Positions 9,818-19,615 of a stretch of 64,000 bases of DNA are shown here, in pieces; within the stretch, counting starts at the first letter, position 1; each line of letters opens with the position of its first letter. This DNA is from Rhodopseudomonas julia (GTDB taxonomy: Bacteria; Pseudomonadota; Alphaproteobacteria; Rhizobiales; Afifellaceae). A program made the translations under genes and the position numbers. The notes under the pieces are model-generated. The model was not told where the DNA came from and searched no databases. It saw nothing but the letters and a program-made list of their open reading frames with translations. The stretch lies in assembly GCF_030813515.1 (NCBI RefSeq), contig NZ_JAUSUK010000002.1, forward strand, positions 1,240,001 to 1,304,000, written 5' to 3'.

Positions 9818-10941
9818 GAGGTTCCATCCTCCTTCAGGTCGAGCTCGTCCGACGTCTGTTCGAGCGTCGGCATAAGAATGCGGAAAAGCGTGCGGCGGGG
9901 CTGGGATTCGCACTCGATGATGCCTCCGTGATCGCCGATGATCTTGGCTACGAGCGCCAATCCAAGACCCGTGCCATTCGCCTTTGAGGTGACAAACGGG
10001 TCAAAGAGATGAGGCAGTACGTCGTCGGGCACGCCCGGTCCATTGTCGATGACGGTGAATTCTAGCGGCAGGCTGACACGGCTTTGCGTCCCGGGGACCG
10101 ACAGACGAATCCCAGGCCGGTAGGCCGTTCGGAACGTTATCTCCGAATCTTTTTGATCTGCAAGAGCTTCGGCCGCATTCTTCACTAGATTTATGAAGAC
10201 CTGCAGAAGCTGGTCGCGGTTCGCCAGGACCGGCGGCAGCGATGGATCGTATTCTTCGGTGATGCGGATGCCGCGCGCAAAGCCGGAGGTGGCAAGCGTC
10301 TTCACGCGCTCCAGAACGCGGTGAATGTTGACCGGCTCGCGCTCGATCGGGCGGGCGTCGGTGAAGGTTTCCATCCGATCGACCAAGCCTGCGATGCGGT
10401 CCGTTTCATCGCAGATGAGACGGGTCAGCGGGCGATCTTCGGGGCTTGCAGACGCTTCGAGGAGCTGGGCGGCGCCACGGATGCCGGAAAGTGGGTTCTT
10501 GATCTCGTGCGCCAGCATTGCGGCGAGGCCGGTCACGGTGCGCGCGGCCCCGCGATAGGTGAGCTGTCGATCGATCTTTTCCGTCACCGAACGCGGAAGC
10601 AGGAGGACCGATACACAGGAATCCGTCATGGAGACCGGCGTTGCGTAGATATCGACGAGCTTGTCGGAGCCGATGCGCGGCGAACTCATGTCGACGCGGT
10701 ACTCGGCGATCGCAGCCCCGCGCGCACGCACCTGGTCGAGCAAGGGAAACAGAGGGCTGCCGAAAGGCACGAGGCGTTCGAGGCCGTCGCGATGCATGAC
10801 GGTGGAGCTTGCGCCGAAAAAACTCTCCGCTGCCTGGTTGGCGTTCAAAATGGTGTTGTCTGCATCGACCACGAAAATCGGATGCGGCAAGGCGTTGAGG
10901 ATGGCGAGCGCCGGCACGCCCTCTTCTTCGTAGGGCTTCAT
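9814..10941 (-). CDS. ntrB: Nitrogen sensor kinase/phosphatase NtrB (NR-II)
   Basis: NtrB is the cytosolic bifunctional kinase/phosphatase that sets NtrC phosphorylation in response to PII protein. The 375 residues have no membrane segment. They hold a PAS domain (about 10-115), a HisKA domain with the phosphorylated His145 in [17 protein letters not shown], and a HATPase domain with DNGPGVP and GTGLGLALV. The start ATG overlaps the dusB stop (TGATG) and its stop overlaps the ntrC start (GTGA), so dusB-ntrB-ntrC should be co-transcribed and coupled. Confidence 0.97.
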   Translation of the reverse strand: MKPYEEEGVPALAILNALPHPIFVVDADNTILNANQAAESFFGASSTVMHRDGLERLVPFGSPLFPLLDQVRARGAAIAEYRVDMSSPRIGSDKLVDIYATPVSMTDSCVSVLLLPRSVTEKIDRQLTYRGAARTVTGLAAMLAHEIKNPLSGIRGAAQLLEASASPEDRPLTRLICDETDRIAGLVDRMETFTDARPIEREPVNIHRVLERVKTLATSGFARGIRITEEYDPSLPPVLANRDQLLQVFINLVKNAAEALADQKDSEITFRTAYRPGIRLSVPGTQSRVSLPLEFTVIDNGPGVPDDVLPHLFDPFVTSKANGTGLGLALVAKIIGDHGGIIECESQPRRTLFRILMPTLEQTSDELDLKEDGTS

Positions 10942-12017
10942 CAGGCGGCCTCGCGCAAGGAGGCGGCATCCGCTCCAAGATCAGGCAAGAGGGCTGCCAG
11001 TTCCGTTTTGACGCGCTGTGGCTCTGTTTCGCGTAGAAGCTTCCCGCGAGCAGCTTGTGCCTGTGCGTCCATCGCAAAATCGTCGAGGTACCAGGCAAGA
11101 TGTTTTCTGGCGATGCGAACGCCTGGAACCGGCCCATAGTGAGCCAGGATCATATCGTAATGCTCCATAATGAGGTCCGCACGCTCTCTCCCGGTCGGAT
11201 CGGGTCGTGGGATTTTGCCTTTAAGGACGTCGCCCGTCTGACCGACGATCCAAGGACGCCCGTAAGCGCCGCGGCCGATCATGACCCCCGCCGCACCCGA
11301 GCGTTGCAGCATTTTCGGCGCATCTTCGGGCCGCGTAAGGTCGCCATTGGCGATGACCGGAATTCTCACCGCTCGGACAACCGGCCGGATGGCGTCCCAA
11401 TCGGCCGCGCCCTTGTAGAACTGGCTGCGCGTGCGTCCGTGGACTGTCACCATGGCAACGCCGACATTTTCCGCTCGCTGCGCCAGCTGTGCCGCGTTGA
11501 GCGACGTGTGGTCCCAGCCGAGCCGCATCTTCAGCGTGACGGGAACTTTGGCGGTCCGGACGGCGGATGCGATCAGACGCTCGGCGATGTCGAGATCGCG
11601 CATGAGATGGGAACCGGCGAAGCCGCCAGTCACGCGTTTGGCCGGGCATCCCATATTGATGTCGATGATTGAAGCGCCTGCTGCTTCGGCAATCCGCACG
11701 CCCTCAGACATGGCCTCTTCGTCGCGCGCGGCGAGCTGCACGACATGCAGGGAAAGTCCCTCGCCTTCCGCACGCAGGCGTGCCTCTTCCGATTGCCGCT
11801 GCACGGCGTCGCAGGCGACCATCTCGGAAACCACGAGCCCCGCGCCGTAACGCGCAGCGAGCCGCCGAAACGGGAGGTCGGAGACCCCCGACATCGGCGC
11901 AAGCAGGGCGCGATTGGGAATCGACAGCCCGGCAATCTTCAAGCTATCGGTGGTGAGATCTGCGTCGGGCAATGATGAAAAATCCGGCAAAACTGCGTTT
12001 GCCGATAATCTAGTCAT
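10941..12017 (-). CDS. dusB: tRNA-dihydrouridine synthase DusB (NifR3 family)
   Basis: DusB is an FMN- and NADPH-dependent enzyme that reduces uridine to dihydrouridine in the tRNA D-loop. Visible features are the TIM-barrel start [18 protein letters not shown], the catalytic cysteine in [18 protein letters not shown], the FMN/tRNA segment [18 protein letters not shown], and GRGAYGRPW. The frame stays open to 12524, but that part lies antisense to ispDF and shows no Dus similarity. The ATG at 12017 gives 358 residues. No strong ribosome site is visible. This gene heads the ntrBC operon (nifR3-ntrB-ntrC). Confidence 0.95.
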   Translation of the reverse strand: MTRLSANAVLPDFSSLPDADLTTDSLKIAGLSIPNRALLAPMSGVSDLPFRRLAARYGAGLVVSEMVACDAVQRQSEEARLRAEGEGLSLHVVQLAARDEEAMSEGVRIAEAAGASIIDINMGCPAKRVTGGFAGSHLMRDLDIAERLIASAVRTAKVPVTLKMRLGWDHTSLNAAQLAQRAENVGVAMVTVHGRTRSQFYKGAADWDAIRPVVRAVRIPVIANGDLTRPEDAPKMLQRSGAAGVMIGRGAYGRPWIVGQTGDVLKGKIPRPDPTGRERADLIMEHYDMILAHYGPVPGVRIARKHLAWYLDDFAMDAQAQAARGKLLRETEPQRVKTELAALLPDLGADAASLREAA

Positions 12018-12059
12018 GTACACGGCTTCGGCAAGTCCGTGAGCGAGGTTTCGGTACAC

Positions 12060-13271
12060 ATGAACGGTCAAGAAGGCAATGTTGCGCCATGCTCGTCCGC
12101 ACGACCCAGATATGCAGCTCTGATCGTGGCAGCAGGGCGGGGTCACAGATCCGGGCTCGGGCTGCCGAAGCAATATGCGCAAATCGGCGGTATGACGGTG
12201 CTGCGTCGAACCTTGCTTGCTTTCCAGAGGGCCGAGGAGATCGACGTCATCCGGTGCGTCATCCATCCAGACGACCGGGCTCTTTACGACGAGGCGGTGG
12301 CGGGTTTGTCCGGCATCGGGGAGCCGATTGCGGGTGGAGCCACGCGACAGATCTCGGTGCGCCTCGGTCTGGAAGCACTTTCGGATGAGCGCCTGGATGT
12401 CGTTCTCATCCACGATGCGGCCCGCGCTTTCGTCTCGCGCGAGTTGATTGCCCGGATGGCCACAGCGACCAACGAAAAGACCGGGGCGGTCCCGACGCTG
12501 GCGCTCTCCGACTCGTTGAAACACGTCGAGAACGACACCGTCTTAGGGACGATCGACAGATCGAGCTGCCGCGCGGTACAGACGCCGCAGGCTTTTCCAT
12601 TCCAACCCATTTTGGAAGCGCACCGGGCCGCCACAGAACGGGACGATCTGACCGACGATGCGGCCGTCGCAGAGGCCGCCGGCCTCCATGTGCGCTCCGT
12701 TGAAGGCGATGAAAGGAACATCAAGCTGACAACTTCCGAAGATTTTGCGCGAGCTGCTGCCCATCTGGCTCCGGCGCGCGAGTTTCGCGCAGGCCAGGGC
12801 TTCGACGTGCACGCCTTTTGTCCGGGCGATCACGTCTTCCTGTGCGGTGTGAAGATCGATCATGACATGGCCTTGGAAGGCCATTCGGATGCCGATGTCG
12901 GGTTGCATGCGCTCACCGACGCCATCTACGGGGCGATCGGAGAAGGCGATATCGGACAGCACTTTCCGCCGAGCGACCCGCAATGGAAGGGCGCGGATTC
13001 AGAGATCTTTTTGAAGGCGGCGGTGGAGCGCGTGGCTGCCCGAGGCGGAGCCATCGTCAATGTCGACGTGACGCTGATTTGCGAAGCACCCAAGGTCGGA
13101 CCGCATCGCGAAGCCATGTCGGAGCGGCTGTCACAGATGCTCGGGATCGCCCGCCATCGAATCAACGTCAAGGCGACGACGAGCGAGAAGCTCGGCTTTA
13201 CCGGCCGCCGCGAGGGCATCGCGGCTCTTGCCGCCGTCAGTGTCGCGCTGCCAGGAGACGGCGATGCATGA
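12060..13271 (+). CDS. ispDF: Bifunctional IspD/IspF, MEP isoprenoid pathway
   Basis: One polypeptide carries two MEP-pathway steps: 2-C-methyl-D-erythritol 4-phosphate cytidylyltransferase (IspD) and 2,4-cyclodiphosphate synthase (IspF). The IspD half begins AALIVAAGRGHRSGLGLPKQY and contains VLIHDAARAFVS. The IspF half begins RAGQGFDVHAF with the metal-binding DxH and continues LEGHSDADVGLHALTDAIYG to KATTSEKLGF. ATG at 12060 has GAGG 11 bases upstream; a GTG at 12039 without a ribosome site would add seven residues. It is divergent from dusB with only about 40 bases between starts, and overlaps the cinA start by 8 bases. Confidence 0.95.
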   Translation: MNGQEGNVAPCSSARPRYAALIVAAGRGHRSGLGLPKQYAQIGGMTVLRRTLLAFQRAEEIDVIRCVIHPDDRALYDEAVAGLSGIGEPIAGGATRQISVRLGLEALSDERLDVVLIHDAARAFVSRELIARMATATNEKTGAVPTLALSDSLKHVENDTVLGTIDRSSCRAVQTPQAFPFQPILEAHRAATERDDLTDDAAVAEAAGLHVRSVEGDERNIKLTTSEDFARAAAHLAPAREFRAGQGFDVHAFCPGDHVFLCGVKIDHDMALEGHSDADVGLHALTDAIYGAIGEGDIGQHFPPSDPQWKGADSEIFLKAAVERVAARGGAIVNVDVTLICEAPKVGPHREAMSERLSQMLGIARHRINVKATTSEKLGFTGRREGIAALAAVSVALPGDGDA

Positions 13272-13764
13272 TCTGGAGAGCAAGGCGATCGAGCTTCTCG
13301 CTCTCTGCAAGGACAAGGGCTTCCGGCTGGCAACGGCGGAATCCTGCACGGGGGGCGGCATCGCGGCCGCCCTTACGGATATCCCCGGCTCATCCTCCGT
13401 CTTCGAGCGCGGCTTCGTAACCTATTCCAACGACTCCAAAGAAGAGCTTCTCGGCGTCCCGAAGACGCTCATCGACATTGAGGGGGCGGTGAGTGAAGCC
13501 GTTGCGCGGGCGATGGCGGAAGGTGCGCTCGCCCATTCGCACGCCGATATGGCCGTTTCAGTCACAGGTGTTGCAGGTCCTGATGGCGGGACGAGCGCAA
13601 AACCGGTCGGGCTTGTCCATTTTGCGGTGGCGCAGCACCATCGGGTGACCGTCCATCGTGAGAGACGGTTCGATCCCCTCCTCGGTCGCGAGGGAATTCG
13701 GCGTGAAAGCGCGATCCTCGCGCTCAACTTTCTCATCGAGACGGTGCAAAACGCGCCGGATTAA
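13264..13764 (+). CDS. CinA C-terminal domain protein (PncC-type nicotinamide-nucleotide amidase)
   Basis: This 166-residue protein is a stand-alone CinA C-terminal domain, the family of PncC, which deamidates nicotinamide mononucleotide in pyridine nucleotide recycling. The hallmark LATAESCTGG lies near residue 22-31, and VSVTGVAGPDGGTSAKPVGLV is the second conserved block. The ATG at 13264 has AGGAG 6 bases upstream and overlaps the ispDF stop by 8 bases, so translation is probably coupled. The N-terminal MoCF-like domain of full-length CinA is absent, as usual in Hyphomicrobiales. Enzymatic activity is inferred from family. Confidence 0.92.
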   Translation: MHDLESKAIELLALCKDKGFRLATAESCTGGGIAAALTDIPGSSSVFERGFVTYSNDSKEELLGVPKTLIDIEGAVSEAVARAMAEGALAHSHADMAVSVTGVAGPDGGTSAKPVGLVHFAVAQHHRVTVHRERRFDPLLGREGIRRESAILALNFLIETVQNAPD

Positions 13765-13786
13765 AAGGCGCAATAAGCGGGTCTGT

Positions 13787-14257
13787 TCAGGCGCGGGAGG
13801 GTGCGCCTTCGGTTCCGTAAAGGACATCAGCGCGGCGTTCGAAGGACGCAGCAAAGGTTCGGAACACGCGGTCGAACATCGCGCCCATCAACGTGGCGAG
13901 CGTCCGGCTCTTGAATTCGTAATCGATACAGAAATGGATCTTCGCCTGGTTTTCCCCGAGGCGCTCGAAAGTCCAGATATTTTCCATCGTACGAAACGGC
14001 CCATCGAGATAATCGGCCCGGATGGACAAATCCTCGCGGTCCAAGGTCACCTTGCTGGTGAAGGTCTCGCGCAGCATCTTGTAGCCGACGGTCATGTCGG
14101 CGACGAGAATCGTGCGGCCCTCGATCTGCTTTCGTCCCCGCACGTTCAGCCTTTCGCAGAAAGGCACGAATTGCGGATATTTCTCCACGTCCGCGACGAG
14201 ATCGAACATCTCCTCCGCGGAATGATTGACGGTACGGGAAGTCTCGTGATGGTGCAT
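13787..14257 (-). CDS. Coq10/RatA-like START-domain protein
   Basis: A polyketide-cyclase/START fold protein of 156 residues. HHETSRTVNHSAEEMFDLVADVEKYPQFVPFC is the recognisable N-terminus of the Coq10/RatA family. Members bind ubiquinone or related lipids (Coq10), and databases often label them type II toxin RatA. No antitoxin partner is present here, so quinone or lipid binding is the better inference. The start at 14257, 4 bases after the lipA stop, places the conserved region at residue 1; a longer frame from 14308 would overlap lipA. Convergent with cinA. Confidence 0.87.
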   Translation of the reverse strand: MHHHETSRTVNHSAEEMFDLVADVEKYPQFVPFCERLNVRGRKQIEGRTILVADMTVGYKMLRETFTSKVTLDREDLSIRADYLDGPFRTMENIWTFERLGENQAKIHFCIDYEFKSRTLATLMGAMFDRVFRTFAASFERRADVLYGTEGAPSRA

Positions 14258-14261
14258 GGGA

Positions 14262-15242
14262 TCAGCTGGCGAGTGCAGCCCGGGCCTTGCGAAGGCGGGC
14301 GAAATCATCTCCGGCGTGGTGGGAAGATCGCGTCAATGGGCTCGCCGACACCATGAGAAAGCCTTTGGCATAGGCGATCGCCTCGTAACTCTTGAAGCCC
14401 TCAGGAGGGACGAACTCTTTCACCGGGTAATGCTTGCGCGAAGGCTGCAGGTACTGGCCCATGGTCAGGAAGTCGACCTCTGCCGTCCTGAGATCGTCCA
14501 TCAGCTGCAGCACTTCGTTGCGTGTTTCCCCAAGGCCGACCATGATCCCGGACTTGGTGAACATCTCCGGATCGAGCTCCTTCACGCGCTGCAAAAGCCG
14601 GATGGAGTGGAAATACCGAGCGCCAGGCCGCACTTTGAGATAAAGCGACGGCACCGTCTCAAGATTATGGTTGAAGACGTCGGGGCGCGCTTCCACGACG
14701 ATCTCGAGTGCGCCCTTTTTGCGAAGGAAATCGGGCGTCAGCACCTCGATCGTGGTCTCCGGCGTCGCCTGTCGAATGGCACGAATGACGGCTGCGAAAT
14801 GTGCCGCCCCCCCATCCTCGAGGTCATCTCGGTCGACCGAGGTCACCACCACATGCTGCAGGCCCATCTGGGCGACGGCATGAGCCAGATTTTCCGGCTC
14901 GGCCGGGTCGACCGGCCCGGGCATGCCCGTGCGGACGTTGCAGAACGCACAGGCGCGGGTGCAGGTCTCGCCCAGGATCATGAACGAGGCGTGCTTCTTT
15001 TCCCAGCACTCGCCGATATTGGGACAGCCCGCTTCCTCGCACACCGTGACGAGTTTGTTCGACCGAACGATGCCGGCCGTATCGCGGTAGCCCTGTGACA
15101 CGGGAGCCTTGACGCGAATCCAGGCGGGTTTGCGCTGGATCGGCGAATCCGGCCTGCGGGCCTTCTCGGGATGGCGCGGCCGGACGGGTGTCTCGGGCGC
15201 GCCATCTTCGGAAGGTTCGAGTGTGTTGATGAGAGTGACCAA
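14262..15242 (-). CDS. lipA: Lipoyl synthase LipA
   Basis: LipA inserts two sulfurs into protein-bound octanoyl groups to make lipoyl cofactors, using radical SAM chemistry. The auxiliary cluster motif Cx4Cx5C is [12 protein letters not shown] and the radical SAM motif Cx3Cx2C is [29 protein letters not shown] and [11 protein letters not shown] are also conserved. At 326 residues it has family length. The product serves the pyruvate and 2-oxoglutarate dehydrogenase E2 proteins, which work with LpdA encoded just upstream; LipB, which makes its substrate, is at 30.4 kb. Confidence 0.98.
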   Translation of the reverse strand: MVTLINTLEPSEDGAPETPVRPRHPEKARRPDSPIQRKPAWIRVKAPVSQGYRDTAGIVRSNKLVTVCEEAGCPNIGECWEKKHASFMILGETCTRACAFCNVRTGMPGPVDPAEPENLAHAVAQMGLQHVVVTSVDRDDLEDGGAAHFAAVIRAIRQATPETTIEVLTPDFLRKKGALEIVVEARPDVFNHNLETVPSLYLKVRPGARYFHSIRLLQRVKELDPEMFTKSGIMVGLGETRNEVLQLMDDLRTAEVDFLTMGQYLQPSRKHYPVKEFVPPEGFKSYEAIAYAKGFLMVSASPLTRSSHHAGDDFARLRKARAALAS

Positions 15243-15251
15243 AACTCTTGA

Positions 15252-15506
15252 CTATCCGCGGCCGCGAATTGCGCGGTATCCAAAAATGAGGAGGCAGGCG
15301 CCGATCGCAGCTACGACGAGCTGACCGATGAAGCCGCCGAGGGTGGAACCGAACAACCCAACCAGTAAGGCATTCAGGATAACGGCGCCCAGAATGCCCA
15401 AAACGATATTTGTGAGCAGGCCGTGGTCGGCGCTCATAACTTTTTCGGCGATCCAACCGGCGAGACCGCCGATGATGATCGTCATAATCCAACCGAAACC
15501 TTCCAT
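15252..15506 (-). CDS. GlsB/YeaQ/YmgE family small membrane protein
   Basis: An 84-residue inner-membrane protein of the transglycosylase-associated family, named after its similarity to YeaQ/YmgE; molecular function is not established. Three hydrophobic helices are visible: IMTIIIGGLAGWIAEKVM, IVLGILGAVILNALLVGLFG, and IGQLVVAAIGACLLIFGY, with the glycine-rich pattern typical of the family. The ATG at 15506 has AGGAG 7 bases upstream; the frame extends to 15581 without further support. It lies between lpdA and lipA on the same strand. Family members are often stress-induced. Confidence 0.9.
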   Translation of the reverse strand: MEGFGWIMTIIIGGLAGWIAEKVMSADHGLLTNIVLGILGAVILNALLVGLFGSTLGGFIGQLVVAAIGACLLIFGYRAIRGRG

Positions 15507-15549
15507 CCCCGTCTCCTCTAGATTGCTTTCGGCCCTGCCGGGCACGAGT

Positions 15550-16971
15550 TCATACGTGGATAACGCGGTCATACGCGTCAAGAACGCTCTCGTGCATCAT
15601 TTCCGAGAGGGTCGGATGCGGGAACACCGTGTGCATCAACTCTTCTTCCGTCGTTTCGAGGTTCATCGCGACGACGAAGCCTTGGATCAGTTCCGTCACT
15701 TCGGCACCGATCATATGAGCACCCAAAAGCTCCCCTGTCTCTGCGTCAAAGATCGTTTTGACGAGCCCGTCCGGCTCGCCGAGCGCGATGGCCTTGCCGT
15801 TGCCGATGAAGGGGAATCGCCCGACACGAAGCTTGCGTCCGGTTTCCTTGGCTTTAGCTTCGGTCAACCCGACGGAGGCGATCTGCGGATGACAATAGGT
15901 GCAACCCGGGATCTTGAGCTTGTCCATCGGGTGCGGCTGCATGCCTTTGATCGCCTCGATGCAGATGACCCCTTCGTGCTCGGCCTTGTGCGCGAGCATC
16001 GGCGGGCCCGCAACGTCGCCGATCGCATAGACCCCCTCGACGCTCGTCCGACCGTAGGGATCGGCCGAGATCAGCCCCCTCTCCGTCTTTACGCCGAGCT
16101 CTTCCAGGCCGAGACCGTCGATATTGCCAACCACGCCGACAGCCGAGATGACGCGCTCGAAGGTCTTCTTTTCGCTTTTTCCGTCTTTCGTCTCGATCGT
16201 CGCCGTTACGTCGTTCGACCCCTTCTCAAGCTTGGACACTTTCGCCTCGGTGAGAATCTTGATGCCCTGCTTCTCGAAGCGCTTTCTTGCGAGCGATGAG
16301 ATTTCCGCATCCTCTACGGGCAGGATTTGCGGCAGCACCTCGACGACGGTCACGTCGCAGCCGAGCGTGTGGTAAAAGGAGGCAAATTCGATACCGATCG
16401 CGCCAGAGCCGACAACGAGCAGCGATTTCGGCAAACTCTTGGGCGCCATCGCCTCGAAATAGGTCCAGACGAGCTTCTGGTCCGGTTCCAGGCCAGGAAG
16501 AACGCGAGGACGTGCGCCTGTCGCGACGATGATATGCTTGGCGGAGTACTGGCCGGGCTCGAGCGCTCCTTTCGGCGCGGGCTCGTCGCTCGGCGACACG
16601 TCGATCTTGCCCTTGCCTGCGAGTTTCGCCCTCCCCCAGATGACGTCGATCTTGTTCTTCTTCATGAGGAAGCCGACGCCTTGGTTGAGCTGGCTCGCGA
16701 CGCCGCGCGAGCGCTTAACGACGGCGCCCATGTCGAAGCCGATTTTTTCCGCCGACAATCCGTAATCGCCGGCCTTCTGCATGTAATGAAAGATCTCAGC
16801 GGAGCGCAGCAAGGCCTTCGTCGGGATGCAGCCCCAGTTGAGGCAAATGCCCCCGAGATGGCGCGCTTCGACGATGGCGGTCTTAAAGCCAAGCTGCGCG
16901 GAACGGATAGCCGTCACGTAGCCGCCGGGTCCTGCACCAATGACGACTACGTCATAAGATTTATCCGCCAT
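15550..16971 (-). CDS. lpdA: Dihydrolipoyl dehydrogenase (E3)
   Basis: This FAD enzyme reoxidises dihydrolipoyl groups of 2-oxoacid dehydrogenase complexes, passing electrons to NAD+. Features in order: FAD-binding GAGPGGY at about 12-18, redox-active disulfide GGICLNWGCIPTK (Cys43/Cys48), NAD-binding VVGSGAIGIEFASF near 190, FAD motif GVYAIGDVAGPPMLAH, and the C-terminal active-site histidine in HTVFPHPTLSE. Its 473 residues match the family. No E1 or E2 gene lies within the window next to it, so which complex it serves cannot be read here; lipA is two genes downstream. Confidence 0.97.
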   Translation of the reverse strand: MADKSYDVVVIGAGPGGYVTAIRSAQLGFKTAIVEARHLGGICLNWGCIPTKALLRSAEIFHYMQKAGDYGLSAEKIGFDMGAVVKRSRGVASQLNQGVGFLMKKNKIDVIWGRAKLAGKGKIDVSPSDEPAPKGALEPGQYSAKHIIVATGARPRVLPGLEPDQKLVWTYFEAMAPKSLPKSLLVVGSGAIGIEFASFYHTLGCDVTVVEVLPQILPVEDAEISSLARKRFEKQGIKILTEAKVSKLEKGSNDVTATIETKDGKSEKKTFERVISAVGVVGNIDGLGLEELGVKTERGLISADPYGRTSVEGVYAIGDVAGPPMLAHKAEHEGVICIEAIKGMQPHPMDKLKIPGCTYCHPQIASVGLTEAKAKETGRKLRVGRFPFIGNGKAIALGEPDGLVKTIFDAETGELLGAHMIGAEVTELIQGFVVAMNLETTEEELMHTVFPHPTLSEMMHESVLDAYDRVIHV

Positions 16972-17125
16972 TTCGCCTCGCCTGATCCTCTTTTCACATT
17001 CCTGCCGGATCGCTCCGGAGGCTGCAAGGTAATGGCCGCAGCGTTTCGATCAAGCCGGAAGGGGGCGGAAGCTGCCATGCACCGCCCTCTCCTTTTCTCA
17101 AGCTCATCCATCACCGGAGACGAGA

Positions 17126-19486
17126 TCAGTTCGACGGCAGTGCGTAGGCGATGATCGAGTCACCCGTTTTCGTGCCGAGGGATCCGTGACCCCCGGCCAC
17201 CACCAGGAGATACTGTTTCCCGTCAACGGCGTAGGTCATCGGGGTTGCCTGGCCGCCGGCCGGGAGCCGATCGCGCCAGAGCTGCTCGCCGGTCGTCGCG
17301 TCAAAGGCGCGAACATAGTAATCGAGCGAGCCGCTCATGAAGGCGAGATTGCCAGCCGTCAGGATCGGGCCACCGAGATCCGGCACGCCCATCTTGAACG
17401 GCAGTGGGATGGGCGAACGATCACGCACCGTGCCGTTTCGGTGCATGTAGGCGACCTGGCCGGTGGTGAGGTCGGCGCCCGCGACGTAGCCCCAGGGCGG
17501 AGCCTGGCAGGGAAGCCCGATTGGCGATGTGAACGGCTTCAGGCTTACCGCAAACGGTGCCCCGTAGTTCTCGTTGAGCCCCGGCTTGCCCTCCGAAACG
17601 TAGTTCTTTTCCGGATTTTCGCGGGGGATGAGCTTCGAGACGAAGGCGAGATAGGACGGCGTGCCGAAGACGATCTGCCGGACCGGATCGACAGCGACAC
17701 CGCCCCAGTTGAAGACGCCGAAATTGCCCGGATGGACGAGGCTGCCTTCCGTCGAGGGCGGGGTGAAGCGCCCTTCCCAGCGGTACTGGTGGAATTCGAC
17801 GCGGCAGACGAGCTGGTCGAACATGGTCGCGCCCCACAGGTCGTGCTCGGTGAGCCGGGGCGGCTTCAACGAAAGCGCCGAAGTGGGCTGCGTCTTGGCC
17901 GCGTGATCACCCTTCGCGGCGCCTTGAGGTGCAGGCTCTTCGGTGACCGGGAGAATGGGTTCTCCCGTCCGCCTGTCGAGCACGTAGATGTCACCCTGCT
18001 TCGTCGCCTGAACGACGGCCGGAACCGTGTTCCCTCCGATCTGAAGGTCGATCAGGCTCGGCTGCGACGGCACATCCATGTCCCACAGATCGTGATGCAC
18101 GGTCTGGAAGACCCAGCGAAGCTCGCCGGTGACAAGGTCGAGTGCGACAATCGAGGAAGAGAAGCGCTCAGTTTCCGGCGTGCGATTGCCGCCCCATTGG
18201 TCGGGCGGTGCGTTGCCAAGGGGCACGTAGAGCAGACCGAGTCCTGGGTCAGCACTCATGGTCGTCCAGGAATTGGGCGAGTTGGCCGTATAGGTCTCGC
18301 CATCAGCGATCGGCGTCGTCTCGTCCGGCCGACCGGCGTCCCAATTCCAAAGAAGATCGCCCGTGTCGATGTCGTAGGCGCGGATGACACCCGACGGCTC
18401 CGTCGTCGAGACATTGTCGTTGACCGAGCCGCCGACGACCACCAGGCCACGCGCGATGACGGGCGCGGAGGTCGAATAATAGAACCCATTCTGGAGGTTC
18501 GGCATGTTCGCCCAGAGATTGACCTGACCGTCCTCTCCGAAACTCCGGCACACCTCGCCTGTCGCGGCGTTGAGCGCGATCAGTCGGGCATCGGAGGTCG
18601 GCAGATAGATCCGCGCCGGACACTCGGTTGCGGTGGCGCTGTCAGCGCCTTCGGGCGATTGGTAATAGGATACGCCGCGGCAGGTCTGATGCTGGCGGCT
18701 CGCCTCTGTCCCCACCTCGGGATCGTAGCGCCATTTTTCCTCCCCGGTCGCGGCATCAAGAGCGATCGCGAGGTTGTGCGGAGTGCACAGATAGAGCGTG
18801 TCGCCAATCTTGAGTGGCGTGACCTCGTAGGTGGTTTCCTTCGGGTCGCCCTGCCGCCGTGTGTCGCCGGTATGATACTGCCAGGCGACCTTGAGATGCT
18901 CGACATTGCCGGCATGGATCTGGTCGAGCGGGGAGTATTTCTGTCCGAACTCGGTGCGTCCGTAGGCCGGCCAGTCCTCCGCCGGCACCTCAGCCGCTTC
19001 ACCTGAAGGACCGGTCGCAGCATCGGCAACCCGAGCGGCCGGAAGCTGCCCCGGGAGGTCGCTGGAGGGCGTTAAGAGTGCATAGATCGCCACACCGACG
19101 GCAAAAACGAGAGAGAGGCCGAGCGGGATCCCCGCTCCGCGCCAGGCCGCCGGCCGCGGATCAAAAAAATCGCGCTTCAATGAGCGCGTTACGAAAGGCA
19201 GGAGCAGCCAGATACCGATGAGAACGACGATGTCGCCGCGCGGAGCCAATTGCCACCAATCGAAACCCGCCTCCCAGATCGCCCAGATGAGGGTGCCGAG
19301 GACGACGGCAGCGTAGACGTAAAGCGCGGCCGCGCGATGCATGAATAAAAGGATGCCGGTGGCCAAAAAGCCGACAGCGGCAAGAATATAATACCAGGAG
19401 CCACCGAGGGCTGCGAGCCAAACGCCTCCGACAGCGAGGGCGGCTCCCAGCAATGCGATGGCGATGCCAGTGATTGTGGCGACCAA
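17126..19486 (-). CDS. gcd: Membrane-bound PQQ-dependent dehydrogenase, glucose/quinate/shikimate family
   Basis: A quinoprotein that oxidises sugars or polyols in the periplasm and feeds ubiquinone. The first about 130 residues contain roughly five membrane helices (LLGAALAVGGVWLAALGG onward), the anchor that distinguishes mGDH-type enzymes from soluble ones. The rest is the eight-bladed PQQ propeller: WPAYGRTEFGQKYSPLDQI, GNLLW-type repeats, FQTVHHDLWDMDVPSQPSL and DIYVLDRRTGEPILP. The 786-residue length is typical. The first codon is TTG at 19486 with GGAGG just upstream. No pqq synthesis genes are nearby, so the cofactor is made elsewhere or imported. Glucose is likely but quinate or shikimate cannot be excluded. 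Confidence 0.92.
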   Translation of the reverse strand: MVATITGIAIALLGAALAVGGVWLAALGGSWYYILAAVGFLATGILLFMHRAAALYVYAAVVLGTLIWAIWEAGFDWWQLAPRGDIVVLIGIWLLLPFVTRSLKRDFFDPRPAAWRGAGIPLGLSLVFAVGVAIYALLTPSSDLPGQLPAARVADAATGPSGEAAEVPAEDWPAYGRTEFGQKYSPLDQIHAGNVEHLKVAWQYHTGDTRRQGDPKETTYEVTPLKIGDTLYLCTPHNLAIALDAATGEEKWRYDPEVGTEASRQHQTCRGVSYYQSPEGADSATATECPARIYLPTSDARLIALNAATGEVCRSFGEDGQVNLWANMPNLQNGFYYSTSAPVIARGLVVVGGSVNDNVSTTEPSGVIRAYDIDTGDLLWNWDAGRPDETTPIADGETYTANSPNSWTTMSADPGLGLLYVPLGNAPPDQWGGNRTPETERFSSSIVALDLVTGELRWVFQTVHHDLWDMDVPSQPSLIDLQIGGNTVPAVVQATKQGDIYVLDRRTGEPILPVTEEPAPQGAAKGDHAAKTQPTSALSLKPPRLTEHDLWGATMFDQLVCRVEFHQYRWEGRFTPPSTEGSLVHPGNFGVFNWGGVAVDPVRQIVFGTPSYLAFVSKLIPRENPEKNYVSEGKPGLNENYGAPFAVSLKPFTSPIGLPCQAPPWGYVAGADLTTGQVAYMHRNGTVRDRSPIPLPFKMGVPDLGGPILTAGNLAFMSGSLDYYVRAFDATTGEQLWRDRLPAGGQATPMTYAVDGKQYLLVVAGGHGSLGTKTGDSIIAYALPSN

Positions 19487-19615
19487 ATTCTCTCCTCCGG
19501 GATGGTTGATGTCTTACCAACACGGAAGGAGGCTCTCGGTTTCCAGCAGACGCCAGAATCCTTTGCCGGCGGAGATTGCGGGTTGCGACCCGGCGCCGGC
19601 CGACGCCGTTTCAGT

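Noticed and set aside
12018-12524. Upstream extension of dusB on the minus strand
   Set aside because: It is wholly antisense to ispDF, has no Dus similarity, and the ATG at 12017 begins the conserved protein.
13787-14257. Toxin-antitoxin system, from the RatA label the Coq10-like protein often gets
   Set aside because: No antitoxin (RatB-like) gene is adjacent; lipA neighbourhood and START fold favour a quinone or lipid role.
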